Shown: positions 33,846 to 42,818, counted from the first letter of the stretch. The stretch: DNA of 64,000 nucleotides from Chloroflexota bacterium (GCA_021779955.1 JAJXZS010000005.1:1-64000), one strand, 5' to 3'. Notes: generated by a model from the letters alone, not told the origin. Program-made: numbers and translations.

Positions 33846-34608
33846 GCCGCACCTCGTGTTTCCCTTTTCTCATCCCATTCAGGCTGTCGATCTCTTCATC
33901 CGGCCGGGGTGTCCCGGCTGCGATTGGGTTCTTCACCATTTCCTCGAACACGATCTTGCCATCCTTCAGATGGATGATTCTTTCGGTATGCCTGGCGATA
34001 AAGGGGTCATGCGTGACGTACACAACCGTGAGATGTTTTTCTTTATGCAATGTCTGGAACAGAGAAATGATCTCGGAGCCGCTCTTGCTGTCCAGGTTGC
34101 CGGTCGGCTCATCCGCCAGCAGGATGGCCGGGTCGTTCACCAGGGCGCGGGCAATTGCCACCCGCTGCTGCTGCCCGCCTGAGAGTTGGTTGGGACGATG
34201 ATGCATCCGGTCCTCGAGACCTACCACCCTCAAAGCCTCTTTGGCTTTCTCGCTTCGTTGTTTGGCGGTAACTCCATCATAAATGAGAGGTAGTTCAACG
34301 TTTTCCAGTGCGCTCGTCCTCGGAAGTAAATTGAATTGCTGAAAAACGAAGCCGATCTGATGAGCCCGCAGATTCGCCAGTTGGTTTTCATTCAATTTGC
34401 CTACTTCCTGCTGGTTGATCATGTAAGACCCTTTGGTTGGAACATCCAGGCAGCCAAGGATTGCCATGAGCGTGCTTTTGCCTGAGCCTGATGGCCCCAT
34501 AATGGCCACCATCTCGCCGTCATCGATCTTCAGCGTTACCCCATCCAGCGCATGAACGTCGGAATCGCCAAGGGAATATATTTTGTAAAGATCTTTTACT
34601 TCGATCAT
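33829..34608 (-). CDS. ABC transporter ATPase (MacB/LolD type)
   Basis: A 259-residue ATPase with Walker A GPSGSGKST (about 38-46), Q loop FVFQQFNLLPR, signature LSGGQQQRVAIARAL, Walker B ILLADEPTGNLD and the switch in VVYVTHDPFIA. 'PTGNLDSKSG' is typical of the MacB/LolD/FtsE group. A C-terminal extension of about 30 charged residues follows. It energises the permease encoded next, with which it overlaps, and sits 29 bases after the adaptor gene. Confidence 0.94.
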   Translation of the reverse strand: MIEVKDLYKIYSLGDSDVHALDGVTLKIDDGEMVAIMGPSGSGKSTLMAILGCLDVPTKGSYMINQQEVGKLNENQLANLRAHQIGFVFQQFNLLPRTSALENVELPLIYDGVTAKQRSEKAKEALRVVGLEDRMHHRPNQLSGGQQQRVAIARALVNDPAILLADEPTGNLDSKSGSEIISLFQTLHKEKHLTVVYVTHDPFIARHTERIIHLKDGKIVFEEMVKNPIAAGTPRPDEEIDSLNGMRKGKHEVRHEPAQ

Positions 34609-34637
34609 TCAGACCTCACTCGATTCGTCGTTATGCT

Positions 34638-36062
34638 CTAGGGAGCTAAGATTCCGCCGCCAAACCCGCCGCCGCGGTTGTTGGATGTGGATGTGCTGGA
34701 CGTGCCTGAACTCGCGGAAGTGATTTCGACAACATCGCCGACTTTCAGATCGCCTTTTACCACAACTTCAGTGCCGATGATCTTGCCGCTCACTACCGAA
34801 ACGCGCTCGGATTTGCCGTTGGCGATGCGGATCACATATTCGCCTTGCGCATCGTTCTGCACGGCGAGCACGGGTACGGTCAGCATGCTTTGCGGCTGGC
34901 TCACCGTGATCACCGCATCAGCAGTTGCACCGATGAGAATTTGAGGATCTGTCTTGTCGAGGGTTACCCGAACGGTGTAATTCACCACGCCCGAGCTGGT
35001 AATACCAATGGGATTGATGGAGGTGACCTTGCCCGAAATATTCAAGCCGCTAACAGCGGCAAATGTGACCGCTGCTGTATCTCCGACCTTGACCTGTGAG
35101 ATCTGTGTCTCGTCGATCAGTACATCGACGTAATATTGCGAAGAGTTCACGATCACGGCCGCTTCATCGCCGGTGTTTACCAGGTCGCCCTGTTGGTTAT
35201 CGAGCACAACGACCGTACCGCTAAAGGGGGCAATGATGTTCATGTTGTTGACAGTTGCCTGCGCTGCTTCGACGTTAGCCTGTGCAGCAGCGATCTGGTC
35301 GGCAGTGGGTCCGTCTTTGACCAGGTCATATGCCCGTTGGGCATCATCCAATGCCGCTTTAGCCACGGCCAGTTCTGCCTGCGTCACTGCCTTATCGGTG
35401 CTGCTTTCAGCCGATTGGTAATACTTCAAGTTCAGCTCGAGAGTATTGAGCTGCATTTGGGCGGAAAGCAGGTTCGCTTTTGCCTGCGCTTTGCGGGCAT
35501 CCGTATCGGATGCTTCACTGAAGCTGTTGTAGCGATTCTGTGCATCGCTCACTGTCGTCTGCTGAATGATGATCTGCTGTTGCAGGTAGGCGATCTCGTC
35601 TGTTGTACCATGCGGGATGGATGCGCCGTAACTCGACCCGAGCGCGTCGTTATAAGTCACCTGGGCGTTCGCCAGCGTGAGTTGGGCTTCCGCTGCTGCC
35701 GATTTGGATTCCATCAGATCGGTAAGCGCCTGTTTGGCGCTCGTTAGGTCGCTCTGGGCTAAAATGATGCTCGATGGCACGGTTGTCGGATCCAAAGAAA
35801 GCAAAACGTCGCCCTTGGTTACCGTATCTCCGTTCTTGACATTAACTTCCGAAATTGTTCCGCTGGTTCCCCAGTTCAAGGTTGCCATTTGGACTGGTTC
35901 GACCGATCCGCTCGATTCGACCGTATCTGTCACGGTCACTTCTTTGACAACACCTGTGCTATATTGTGTGCTGTTGGTGCTCGTAGAGCATCCTGCCAAT
36001 ATCCCCCCGATCAGGACCACCGACACAACTAAAGAAATGCCCGACAACCGTCGCTTGTGCAT
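34638..36062 (-). CDS. MacA-like periplasmic adaptor lipoprotein (HlyD family)
   Basis: About 474 residues. The start is ATG 36062, with AAGGAG seven bases upstream on the minus strand; a longer frame to 36131 would run through the regulatory repeats. A signal peptide ends in the lipobox ILAGC. A lipoyl half-motif follows, then a long helical coiled coil (about 120-290, many Ala, Gln, Leu), the second lipoyl half (IIAPFSGTVVVLDNQQGDLV), a barrel and a membrane-proximal domain. The tail is Ser/Thr/Gly-rich. It is first in the exporter operon. Confidence 0.9.
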   Translation of the reverse strand: MHKRRLSGISLVVSVVLIGGILAGCSTSTNSTQYSTGVVKEVTVTDTVESSGSVEPVQMATLNWGTSGTISEVNVKNGDTVTKGDVLLSLDPTTVPSSIILAQSDLTSAKQALTDLMESKSAAAEAQLTLANAQVTYNDALGSSYGASIPHGTTDEIAYLQQQIIIQQTTVSDAQNRYNSFSEASDTDARKAQAKANLLSAQMQLNTLELNLKYYQSAESSTDKAVTQAELAVAKAALDDAQRAYDLVKDGPTADQIAAAQANVEAAQATVNNMNIIAPFSGTVVVLDNQQGDLVNTGDEAAVIVNSSQYYVDVLIDETQISQVKVGDTAAVTFAAVSGLNISGKVTSINPIGITSSGVVNYTVRVTLDKTDPQILIGATADAVITVSQPQSMLTVPVLAVQNDAQGEYVIRIANGKSERVSVVSGKIIGTEVVVKGDLKVGDVVEITSASSGTSSTSTSNNRGGGFGGGILAP

Positions 36063-36110
36063 ATTTCGCTCCTTCTGAAGATGTAGACATCTAGACGATA
36101 CGTTTCTTGT

Positions 36111-36169
36111 GTGTAAAAAATGTGTAGACACGGTGTAGAACTATCGACCGAGTCTTAGTTGATTCTTAG
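36111..36169. promoter_or_regulatory. Direct-repeat operator region of the exporter operon
   Basis: GTGTA occurs at 36111-36115, 36122-36126 and 36133-36137, exactly 11 bp apart. CTTAG follows at 36154-36158 and 36165-36169, again 11 bp apart. OmpR-type regulators bind such direct repeats spaced one helical turn apart. It lies 49-107 bases upstream of the adaptor start. Confidence 0.5.
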
Positions 36170-36308
36170 CTTTGCACAATTTGCGCTATTGAATTCGATA
36201 TACGATTGGTGCTATCCTTTTTTCAATCACGCTGTTTGTTGTGTCTGCGCCCGCGTGATGGCGGATGGATAAGTCATCGCAGGCACGGAATCGGATGAAA
36301 GGAGCAAT

Positions 36309-37787
36309 ATGGATCAAACCTGTGATCCTGTCACGATCGTGATTTTTGGGGCTTCTGGCGACCTTACCTGGAGAAAATTGATTCCAGGGCTTTACAACAA
36401 CTTCAAAAAGGGGCGACTGAATGAGTGCGCGCACATCATTGGTTATGCAAGGCGCCCATATAACGATGAATCCTGGCGCGAAGAGCTCAAGAGCGGGGTC
36501 GTCGAAAACTCTCCGGATACTTTTGTGGATGCAGATTGGGCGAGATTCGCGAAGCTGCTGACTTATTTTCAGGGCAATCTTGACGTACCCGAAGATTACG
36601 AAAGACTTGCTTCCTATTTATCAAAACTTGAAGGAGGCGATGCGAACCGCCTGTATTACCTGGCAACCGCTCCAGAGCATTACCCCCTGGTTGCGCGTTA
36701 CCTGGGCAGAGCTAAAATGGCCAAATCGGCGAATGAAAAGGACTGGCGCAGGATTATTATCGAAAAGCCTTTCGGAGAAGACCTGAAGTCAGCCCAGGCA
36801 CTCAACCGCACACTGCATTCGGTCTTCGATGAATCCCAAATTTACCGTATCGATCATTATCTGGGTAAAGAGACTGCCCAAAATATTTTGTTCTTCCGCT
36901 TTGCCAATACCATCATCGAACCGGTCTGGAACCGGCGTTATGTCAACAACGTGCAAATCACCGTAGCCGAATCTGTCGACATTGCCAACCGCGGCCCCTA
37001 CTATGACAAAGCCGGCGTGGTACGCGACATGTTCCAGAATCACCTGCTCTCCCTCCTCTCGCTGGTTGCCATGGAACCTCCGAGCACCTTCCGCCCCGAA
37101 GCCGTGCGGAACGAAAAGATCAAGGTTTTGGAAAGTATCCGGCCCATCAACCTGAACGACACAGTGCGGGGACAATACGAAGGTTACCGGAAAGCCGATC
37201 GGGTTTCGCCAAATTCGAAAACCGCCACTTTTGCGGCAATCAAGCTCTACGTCGACAACTGGCGCTGGGAGGGTGTTCCCTTTTACCTGAGATCGGGCAA
37301 AACCCTGGCACGTAAAGACTCGGAGATCATTGTGGAATTCAAGAAGCCGCCTCACATGCTGTTCTACCTGCCGCCCGACATGCCTGTAACACCCAACATC
37401 TTTTCGCTGCATATTCAGCCCGACGAGGGAATCCACTTCAAGTTCGAAGTCAAGAAGCCGGATTCTGAGCAGGAAGTGCGCTCGGTTTTGATGGATTTTC
37501 ATTACCGCAGTTCATTCGATCAGCCCCTGCCTGATGCATACGAACGCCTGCTGCTTGAAGCGTTGGCCGGTGATGCATCGTTGTACACCCGCAGTGATGC
37601 AATCGAGCAAGCCTGGCGTCTTATTGATCCGATCAGTCAGGGATGGGAGTCGACGAATCAACCGCCGCTCATGATTTATCCCGTGGGCAGCTGGGGTCCC
37701 GCCGCTTCGGATGAGTTGCTGGCCCGTGACGGCAATGTCTGGCGTCAGGGATTTGAGGAGGAGGCAAATGTCCATGTTGGAGATTGA
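36309..37787 (+). CDS. zwf: Glucose-6-phosphate 1-dehydrogenase
   Basis: A 492-residue enzyme of normal length that oxidises glucose 6-phosphate to 6-phosphogluconolactone with NADP+. [11 protein letters not shown] (14-24) is the nucleotide-binding loop; RIDHYLGKE (about 179-187) holds the substrate Lys/His region; [16 protein letters not shown] is the C-terminal domain marker. Shine-Dalgarno AAAGGAGCAAT. It overlaps pgl by 20 bases, so the first two steps of the oxidative pentose phosphate pathway are co-translated. No 6-phosphogluconate dehydrogenase gene lies in the window. Confidence 0.97.
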   Translation: MDQTCDPVTIVIFGASGDLTWRKLIPGLYNNFKKGRLNECAHIIGYARRPYNDESWREELKSGVVENSPDTFVDADWARFAKLLTYFQGNLDVPEDYERLASYLSKLEGGDANRLYYLATAPEHYPLVARYLGRAKMAKSANEKDWRRIIIEKPFGEDLKSAQALNRTLHSVFDESQIYRIDHYLGKETAQNILFFRFANTIIEPVWNRRYVNNVQITVAESVDIANRGPYYDKAGVVRDMFQNHLLSLLSLVAMEPPSTFRPEAVRNEKIKVLESIRPINLNDTVRGQYEGYRKADRVSPNSKTATFAAIKLYVDNWRWEGVPFYLRSGKTLARKDSEIIVEFKKPPHMLFYLPPDMPVTPNIFSLHIQPDEGIHFKFEVKKPDSEQEVRSVLMDFHYRSSFDQPLPDAYERLLLEALAGDASLYTRSDAIEQAWRLIDPISQGWESTNQPPLMIYPVGSWGPAASDELLARDGNVWRQGFEEEANVHVGD

Positions 37788-38505
37788 AACACTTCAAGAT
37801 CCTGCCGCCATCGCTGTAAGGGCAGCCGATATTTTTATGGCAGATGCTGTTGCTGCGATTCGTTCGCGCGGCTCCTTTTCGGTGGCTTTGTCAGGCGGTT
37901 CAACGCCGTTGGGTCAGTACGGTATGCTTACCCACGAGCCATATTTAGGCAAGATCTATTGGCCAAAGTGCTTTCTTTTCTGGGGAGACGAGCGCTGCGT
38001 ACCCCCCAACGATACCGACAGCAACTACCTGCGCGCGATGGTGACCTTGATCTCCAAAATCCCCATTCCCATCGGGAATATCCATCGCATTCACGGTGAA
38101 CTGCCGGCCGAGCAGGCGGCTGCGGCGTACGAATCTGAATTGCGGTCTCATTTTGGTTCTCTGCCGATCTTCGACCTGATTCTTCTTGGTATCGGTCCTG
38201 ACGGGCACACGGCCTCACTGTTCCCGGGCACGTCAGCGCTTGAGGAGAAAGAGAAGTGGGTCGTCAGCGTGCCTCACTCCACTCCGCCGCCTCCGCTCGT
38301 CGATCGCGTCAGTCTTACTTTACCCGTGATTGATGCTGCAAGGCACGTCGTATTTCTCGCCGCCGGCGCAGAAAAGGCAGAAATCGTGGCTCGAATCTTC
38401 AGTAAAGATAGGTCTGAACCTCTCTTGCCCGCCCAACGAGTCGATCCCCACCCTGGCAAGTTGACCTGGCTGCTCGATCAGTCTGCTGCTTCACGCCTGT
38501 CCTAA
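37768..38505 (+). CDS. pgl: 6-phosphogluconolactonase
   Basis: About 245 residues of the DevB/SOL family that hydrolyses 6-phosphogluconolactone. Motifs are [18 protein letters not shown] (phosphate site), [18 protein letters not shown] (read here as [12 protein letters not shown]) and [16 protein letters not shown] (catalytic His). ATG 37768 has GGAGGAGG just upstream inside the end of zwf; ATG 37774 is a second option. The C-terminus [17 protein letters not shown] is typical. It completes the zwf-pgl pair. Confidence 0.95.
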   Translation: MSMLEIETLQDPAAIAVRAADIFMADAVAAIRSRGSFSVALSGGSTPLGQYGMLTHEPYLGKIYWPKCFLFWGDERCVPPNDTDSNYLRAMVTLISKIPIPIGNIHRIHGELPAEQAAAAYESELRSHFGSLPIFDLILLGIGPDGHTASLFPGTSALEEKEKWVVSVPHSTPPPPLVDRVSLTLPVIDAARHVVFLAAGAEKAEIVARIFSKDRSEPLLPAQRVDPHPGKLTWLLDQSAASRLS

Positions 38506-38540
38506 GCAGACTGTGCAGGAATGGTTCACTGCTAAATCTG

Positions 38541-38640
38541 ACCTACCCAACCCTCCCTTCAGGGAGGGCTTTATTTCCCTTCCCTCGCCGCACTTGCGCC
38601 CTACGTTAGGGTCAGGGAAGGGCGGGGGTTAGGTCGTTCT
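38541..38640. repeat. Copy of the dispersed GGGAGGG hairpin repeat plus related GC-rich palindromes
   Basis: The palindrome CCCTCCCTTCAGGGAGGG at 38551-38568 is preceded by ACCTACCCAA, the same orientation-flipped flank seen at 23983-24014. It is followed by a second imperfect palindrome up to TTAGGTCGTTC near 38634. It lies after pgl and may also serve as a terminator. Confidence 0.75.
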
Positions 38641-38773
38641 TCCCCTCATAGAGGTTTTTGCTTTATCTCGAACACTCTTCCTACCTCTGTCGTTTGCTTT
38701 TGTCTATACTCAGATCGCATCGACCGCGTTCGCCAATCGTCCTTTCTGCTTTCTAAGCAAGAAGGAGGCCGCC

Positions 38774-39110
38774 ATGGAATCGCCCCCACTCTCTCCATGG
38801 TGACGCAGCGGTCTTAATCGGTATGCTCGTTGGTTTTTCCGTTCTCATCTTCAATTAAATCAGAGTTTGCTTCACCCGCCCGCCCATCCTCAAACAAATG
38901 ACCGCAGCAACTTCGGTCCTCTTCACAGGTGACGATATCCTCGCCGGGCAGCAGGTCTTCCTCAAATATGGGCTGATGGATAACGGCGTAATCTGGAGAC
39001 ACGGCGCCTATCTCGGACCCGCCAGCATCTTCGGATTCCTGGGCGTCATCCCGATTGCCATTGGAACGGTCATGGCGTACTTCAAGATGCGGTATCTGCC
39101 GCAGTCATAA
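38774..39110 (+). pseudogene. Remnant of a quinol-dependent nitric oxide reductase (qNOR/NorB) gene
   Basis: An intact AAGAAGGAGG ribosome site precedes ATG 38774 (MESPPLSPW, the typical qNOR 'SPWW' start), but the frame breaks at about 38800. The next frame continues AVLIGMLVGFSVLIF, the first membrane helix, hits TAA at 38856, then resumes PPILK...VLFTGDDILAGQQVF LKYGLMDNG...HGAYLGP, the diagnostic qNOR external domain. After that the sequence jumps to a short hydrophobic tail (GVIPIAIGTVMAYF) and stops at 39110. The entire catalytic heme-copper-like domain of several hundred residues is missing. It is dead: one frameshift, one stop and one large deletion. Confidence 0.85.
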
Positions 39111-39143
39111 GGAGGCAACCCGCTTCTGTACCAGCAACCCTGC

Positions 39144-39875
39144 TTACTTCCACTTGGTGAGGATCTCTTCCCTCTGGAACGTTGCTTTCACCAGGAAGAA
39201 CACAACCACGTCGATGACAGCCACTATTGCCGCCCCGATCAGCAAATTGGTCGTCGTCAGATCGAGCACTTTTGTTTCTGACAGTACATACACGGCCCCC
39301 ATGGGCAGCATGATCAGCGCGCCAAGTTGTTGGGCGCTGCGCACATCGTTGGAGCGCGAAGAGATCAAAACGTTATATCCGACGCTCAAAAGGCAGGCAA
39401 GCGGTCCAAGCAGGAACACGATGATCACAATATTCCAATTGGGATAATAGAAATAGCCCAGCAAGTTGTGGGTGAACAGGTCCACCAGGGTCGCGAATAT
39501 CAATACACCCACAAAGTTGGCGCCGATGGCAGGCAGAAAAGCCGCGATGCTCTTCCCTGCCAGGATCTCTTCATCGGTTGTTGGCGTGGCCAGCAACGGT
39601 TCCAGGCTTTTCTGAACTTTTTCACCGACCAGGCTGTACGAGGCAATCCCCACTGGCGCCAGGGCTGCGCCGATCACAAACAAGAAAGAAAAGGCGTTCA
39701 GAAGAATGGGGAGTGACGCCGCGGCGCCAGGCTTGGAAGTCACGAAGCGAATCACGAACGGCAAGCCAATCGAGACAATAACTTCGAAATAGAAGATTGA
39801 ATAAAAGATGCTCTTCCTTTTTGTGAAGGTTTTGAAATCCTTCGATGCAACCATCCACGCTTTTGAGAGTCTCAT
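39144..39875 (-). CDS. ABC-2 type exporter permease
   Basis: A 243-residue membrane protein with six helices and the loop GEKVQKSLEPLLATPTTDEEILAGKSIAAFLPAI, a hallmark of ABC-2 permeases (EKExxTLexLLxTPxs-like). It probably extrudes a peptide, lipid or drug together with the ATPase whose gene ends four bases into it (ATGA overlap). An N-terminal cytoplasmic stretch KAWMVASKDFKTFTKRKS precedes helix one. The substrate is unknown. Confidence 0.88.
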   Translation of the reverse strand: MRLSKAWMVASKDFKTFTKRKSIFYSIFYFEVIVSIGLPFVIRFVTSKPGAAASLPILLNAFSFLFVIGAALAPVGIASYSLVGEKVQKSLEPLLATPTTDEEILAGKSIAAFLPAIGANFVGVLIFATLVDLFTHNLLGYFYYPNWNIVIIVFLLGPLACLLSVGYNVLISSRSNDVRSAQQLGALIMLPMGAVYVLSETKVLDLTTTNLLIGAAIVAVIDVVVFFLVKATFQREEILTKWK

Positions 39876-40801
39876 TTTGTCTCTTCTATGACCTTGAGAT
39901 AGGTCTCTTCCAAACCGGGATTGAGCTGTGTAACATACTGGATTCGCCCGCCAGCATCGACAATCGCCTGAACAAAATCAGGGTTTTCCTTCTGCGGATC
40001 GGTCAATGACAGGACGATTTTATTCTCTTCGACGCTCAAATCTTTGGGCGAATATCTTCTCACCGCTGCCAGGATTTGGTCATTTACCTCTTCCACCTGG
40101 ATGACCGTCTTGCTTCCCCACACGGTCTTCTCCAACTCTTCCGGCGTGTTGATGGTCAGCAGTTTCGTCTTCAAAATCCCGATCCGATCACAAATCCGTT
40201 GGGCTTCAGCCAGGTTATGCGTGTTGATGAAAATCGTCTTCCCCTCTTTCTTGAGCTGCAGGATAATGTCTCTCACCACCCGGGCAGATTCCGGGTCGAG
40301 GTTGGCTGTCGGCTCATCGAAGAAGAGTAGTTTGGGGTCGTGAATCAACGCCCTGGCGATCGCAACCTTCTGTCTCATCCCTTTGGAATAATTGCTGACT
40401 GGCTGATCCTTCTTGTCCCATAGCTCCATCATCGTCAGGAAATGTTCAATATTCACTTTTCTGACGTCTTCAGGGCATTCATAAAGCTTGCCGTAATAGT
40501 CGAGGTTCTCATACGCGCTCAACTCATCATACAAGCCAATATTATCGGGCACCAGCCCGATCAACTTTCGGATCGCCAGGGAAGCCGTTCCATCATCGCC
40601 AATTTGATATCCCGCAATTTGAGCATCGCCGCTGGTTTTGGAAATCAGGCAACAAAGCATCCTGATCGTGGTGGTTTTCCCGGCCCCGTTCGGACCGAGC
40701 AAACCAAACACCTCTCCCTCAGCCACGGAAAAGGTCAGGTTGTCGACCGCCGTGAACTCTCCAAACTTTTTGGATAGATTCTTTACTTCGATCATGCTCA
40801 T
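39872..40801 (-). CDS. ABC-2 type exporter ATPase
   Basis: A 309-residue ATPase with Walker A GPNGAGKTT (about 38-46), signature YSKGMRQKVAIARALI, Walker B LLFFDEPTANLD and switch FINTHNLAEAQRI. After about residue 215 there is a DUF4162-like C-terminal domain (VNDQILAAVRRYSPKDLSV...). It overlaps the permease on one side and a 69-residue membrane protein on the other, making a three-gene operon. The first codons MSMIEVKNLSKKFG are partly duplicated at 41167, see the remnant there. Confidence 0.93.
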   Translation of the reverse strand: MSMIEVKNLSKKFGEFTAVDNLTFSVAEGEVFGLLGPNGAGKTTTIRMLCCLISKTSGDAQIAGYQIGDDGTASLAIRKLIGLVPDNIGLYDELSAYENLDYYGKLYECPEDVRKVNIEHFLTMMELWDKKDQPVSNYSKGMRQKVAIARALIHDPKLLFFDEPTANLDPESARVVRDIILQLKKEGKTIFINTHNLAEAQRICDRIGILKTKLLTINTPEELEKTVWGSKTVIQVEEVNDQILAAVRRYSPKDLSVEENKIVLSLTDPQKENPDFVQAIVDAGGRIQYVTQLNPGLEETYLKVIEETK

Positions 40802-41007
40802 TTTTGTTTGTTGATTCCTTTACGGCCAAACGCGGACCAGACGGTTATCCCGATGAGGATTACGCAGGAAATGATCCAGATAATGAAAGGCGTCTTTGGA
40901 ACAGCCCCGGTCTGCGAACTGATTCTATTGAAAACAACAATACCCAGGACGATGTCTGCAATGGTTAGCCCCAAGGGGATTCTTATGGATAATTTCACCA
41001 GCTTCAT
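40798..41007 (-). CDS. Small two-helix membrane protein of the exporter operon
   Basis: A 69-residue protein with hydrophobic helices at about 11-27 and 41-60, starting MKLVKLSIRIPLGLTIADI and ending in a basic tail. Its stop overlaps the ATPase start (ATGA), so it is translated with the exporter. It has a clear paralogue at 41180-41371 with the same layout (IPLxxTI...RISxxTG.xP.T.FI.WI..xVILIGITxWS). Function unknown. Confidence 0.75.
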   Translation of the reverse strand: MKLVKLSIRIPLGLTIADIVLGIVVFNRISSQTGAVPKTPFIIWIISCVILIGITVWSAFGRKGINKQK

Positions 41008-41048
41008 TTTGGTTTCCTTGTGCGGTTCTTTCCTGGTGAACTCATTTC

Positions 41049-41167
41049 AAGAAAGTATACACTCAGTATAAGGAAAATCCTTCAAAACAACACCTGTTGT
41101 TGACTAGGTCGGAGCATCGACCGCGGCGATCCTCAGTTTGTTTCTCCATGTTCTTGACTTCAATCAT
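41049..41167 (-). pseudogene. Truncated duplicate of the exporter ATPase start
   Basis: After the second small membrane gene, ATG 41167 (minus) begins MIEVKNMEKQTED, matching the first residues of the ATPase at 40801 (MSMIEVKNLSKKFGE) with the same spacing after the small gene. The match then fades and the frame ends after about 35 residues, near 41060. It indicates that the small gene and the ATPase were duplicated together and the second ATPase copy was deleted. Confidence 0.55.
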
Positions 41168-41179
41168 GCTAATAACTGA

Positions 41180-41371
41180 CTATGCCTTCTTCCGGTTTCG
41201 CATCCATGACCAGATCGTGATCCCGATGAGGATGACGGAGGCCACGATCCAGAGGATGAACCAGGTTGTCGGAAACGGCCCTGTTTTTGTGGATATCCTC
41301 ATGAATGCAATAATCCCCGTGATGACGACAATGATGGTGACGACCAATGGAATTCTCAAGGATAACTTCAT
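41180..41371 (-). CDS. Paralogue of the small two-helix membrane protein
   Basis: A 63-residue protein, two hydrophobic helices (about 6-22 and 35-54) and the tail WMRNRKKA. ATG 41371 has AGGGGTG just upstream on the minus strand; a longer reading to 41470 has no such site. It shares IPLVVTI, RISTKTG, FILWI and VILIGITIWS with the 69-residue protein at 40798. It appears intact although the ATPase copy behind it is a stub. Confidence 0.65.
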   Translation of the reverse strand: MKLSLRIPLVVTIIVVITGIIAFMRISTKTGPFPTTWFILWIVASVILIGITIWSWMRNRKKA

Positions 41372-41643
41372 TTTGCACCCCTTTTCCGGTCGGCTTATGC
41401 CCGACACCCGAGCAGATAGGTCTGACTTTTCATACGAAACCATTATAGGTCGCGGAAGATTAAAACCCAATTAGTGTCATGCAAAGATTTGTTCAAGCTC
41501 TTGAAACAGGGTTTCCCCTTAATGAACTTTAGCGAGCGCAAACCAGAATTTCTGAAATGATGGCATTGACTTCGCCATCTCCGGTCACTTCGCGCTCGAA
41601 TTCTGCTGCGGCTGCGCAACCGATGCCTCCTGGCGCGGGATCC

Positions 41644-41941
41644 CTATTTCTTGCGCGCAGACACCTGCACCTCAAAGCTCTCTGCCATGTAGACGCTGGT
41701 CTCCCCTTTTCCGCAGCCCGGGTCGAGAACCTTCTGCCCGGGCTTGAGTTCCAACTTGCGCAGCGTCCTCACGGTCAGGTACAGACCACCCCGTCCTCAC
41801 GGTCAGGTACAGACCACCCCTACCAAAAAATTCGCGGTAGATGTCGTCCCGCGAATAGCCATCCAGCTCAAGGTAGGCTGCCCGGTCAGGCTGCTGAAAG
41901 GTGGCCAGGATTTGTCGAATCTCGGCATCGGTCCGGTTCAT
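41644..41941 (-). pseudogene. SAM-dependent methyltransferase gene broken by a 28-bp tandem duplication
   Basis: On the minus strand, ATG 41941 (AAGGGG just upstream) reads MNRTDAEIRQILATFQQPDR...FFGRGGLYLTVRT. Then a 28-bp unit is exactly repeated (41764-41791 and 41792-41819) and the frame is lost. Removing one unit restores LRKLELKPGQKVLDPGCGKG followed by ETSVYMAESFEVQVSARKK and stop TAG at 41644. VLDPGCGKGE is the SAM-binding motif I. Even the restored protein is only about 90 residues, so the gene was probably already truncated. No acceptor can be named. Confidence 0.75.
41764..41819. repeat. Exact 28-bp tandem duplication
   Basis: The unit CGTCCTCACGGTCAGGTACA plus GACCACCC occurs twice head to tail at 41764-41791 and 41792-41819. 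Its length is not a multiple of three, and it shifts the methyltransferase frame. Confidence 0.95.
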
Positions 41942-42100
41942 ATTCAACCCCTTGATTTGTGCTTAGTCGATGGAAATCAGGATAGAACAGATGTGATTTT
42001 CAGAAGTGTTCTTGTACAGGGGAATTGGTCGAAAAGCATCGCGCTGTCCTCGTTCTTTAACATGATGGCATCGTCGCAGCCTTACCGCAGGCATGGTCGC

Positions 42101-42129
42101 TTCAACCAGAATCCGCCGCGTGCTATAAT
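42101..42129 (+). promoter_or_regulatory. Promoter of the DUF1801 gene
   Basis: Weak -35 TTCAAC (42101-42106), 17 bp, and consensus TATAAT (42124-42129), 52 bases before GTG 42181. Confidence 0.5.
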
Positions 42130-42180
42130 TATTCACACAAAAATGATAATAATTCGCGCAATTGCTGCGAGGAGGTTACG

Positions 42181-42648
42181 GTGAGTCCAAGAAAAGAAAC
42201 CACTGAAAGCGTAAAAGAGTCAACAAAAAGCTCAATATCTACCAGGGGGTTTACAGCAGAAGAAAAAGCTGCCATGCGGGAGCGGATCAAGGAGGAACGG
42301 GCAGCCGGGACTGCCGCTGAAGCGGAGAGCGCCGTGCTTGCCAGGATCGCCGAGATGGTTGAGCCTGACCGCTCCATGGCGAAGCGCATTCACGCCATAG
42401 TCAAAGAGACAGCGCCTTCGCTCACTTCAAGGCTTTGGTATGGCATGCCCGCATATGGCAGGGAAGGCAAGATCATCTGCTGGTTCCAGGACGCAGCCAA
42501 GTTCAAGGCTCGCTATGCCACTTTTAGCTTCAGCGATGGAGCGAAACTCGACGAGGGCGCCATGTGGCCGATTTCTTATGCGTTGATGGAATTGACACCC
42601 GCTGCGGAGGCGAAGCTCCGCGCCTTGGTGAAGAAGGCGGTGGGGTAG
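42181..42648 (+). CDS. DUF1801 (YdhG/iron-chaperone-like) protein
   Basis: A 155-residue cytosolic protein. The N-terminal 40 residues are charged and probably helical ([18 protein letters not shown]). From about residue 60 it matches the DUF1801 fold: [40 protein letters not shown] and [31 protein letters not shown]. The fold is related to frataxin-like and iron-handling proteins, but activity here is unknown. GTG 42181 has GAGGAGG upstream. It is a single gene at the left edge of the AT-rich accessory patch. Confidence 0.85.
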   Translation: MSPRKETTESVKESTKSSISTRGFTAEEKAAMRERIKEERAAGTAAEAESAVLARIAEMVEPDRSMAKRIHAIVKETAPSLTSRLWYGMPAYGREGKIICWFQDAAKFKARYATFSFSDGAKLDEGAMWPISYALMELTPAAEAKLRALVKKAVG

Positions 42649-42686
42649 TCTACCGAACAATCTGGGGGTCATCAAGGAGGTAATCA

Positions 42687-42785
42687 ATGGGTTGGTTTGG
42701 GCAAAGATCAAACTATTATATTTATACGATGCCTCCGATCTCGATATGCTATAGAAATACGGAAAAATCAATATGTACCGTTTGA
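42687..42785 (+). CDS. Possible 32-residue small protein
   Basis: ATG 42687 is preceded by a perfect AAGGAGGT (42675-42682) and opens a 32-codon frame rich in Tyr and Ile (beginning MGWFGQRSNYYIYTMPP), ending TGA 42783-42785 inside the Fic promoter region. The ribosome site is the main evidence. It could be a degraded start of a longer gene. I do not recognise it. Confidence 0.3.
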   Translation: MGWFGQRSNYYIYTMPPISICYRNTEKSICTV

Positions 42786-42818
42786 TATATTGCAAAAATT
42801 AGAAAAAGTTGATATATT
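42782..42818 (+). promoter_or_regulatory. Fic promoter overlapped by a 10-bp direct repeat
   Basis: TTGCAA (42790-42795), 17 bp, TATATT (42813-42818), with the start codon only nine bases further on, so the message would be nearly leaderless. TTGATATATT occurs at 42782-42791 and 42809-42818, touching both promoter boxes. The Fic protein carries a winged helix, so autorepression is plausible. Confidence 0.5.

Noticed and set aside
38774-38803. Nine-codon leader peptide with strong Shine-Dalgarno
   Set aside because: The codons match the start of qNOR (SPW...) and the following frames continue that protein, so it is the start of the pseudogene.
42135-42160. Fur-like box (AATGATAATAATT) before the DUF1801 gene
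   Set aside because: It is a short AT-rich match without a clear 19-bp palindrome; too weak to call even though DUF1801 has been tied to iron.
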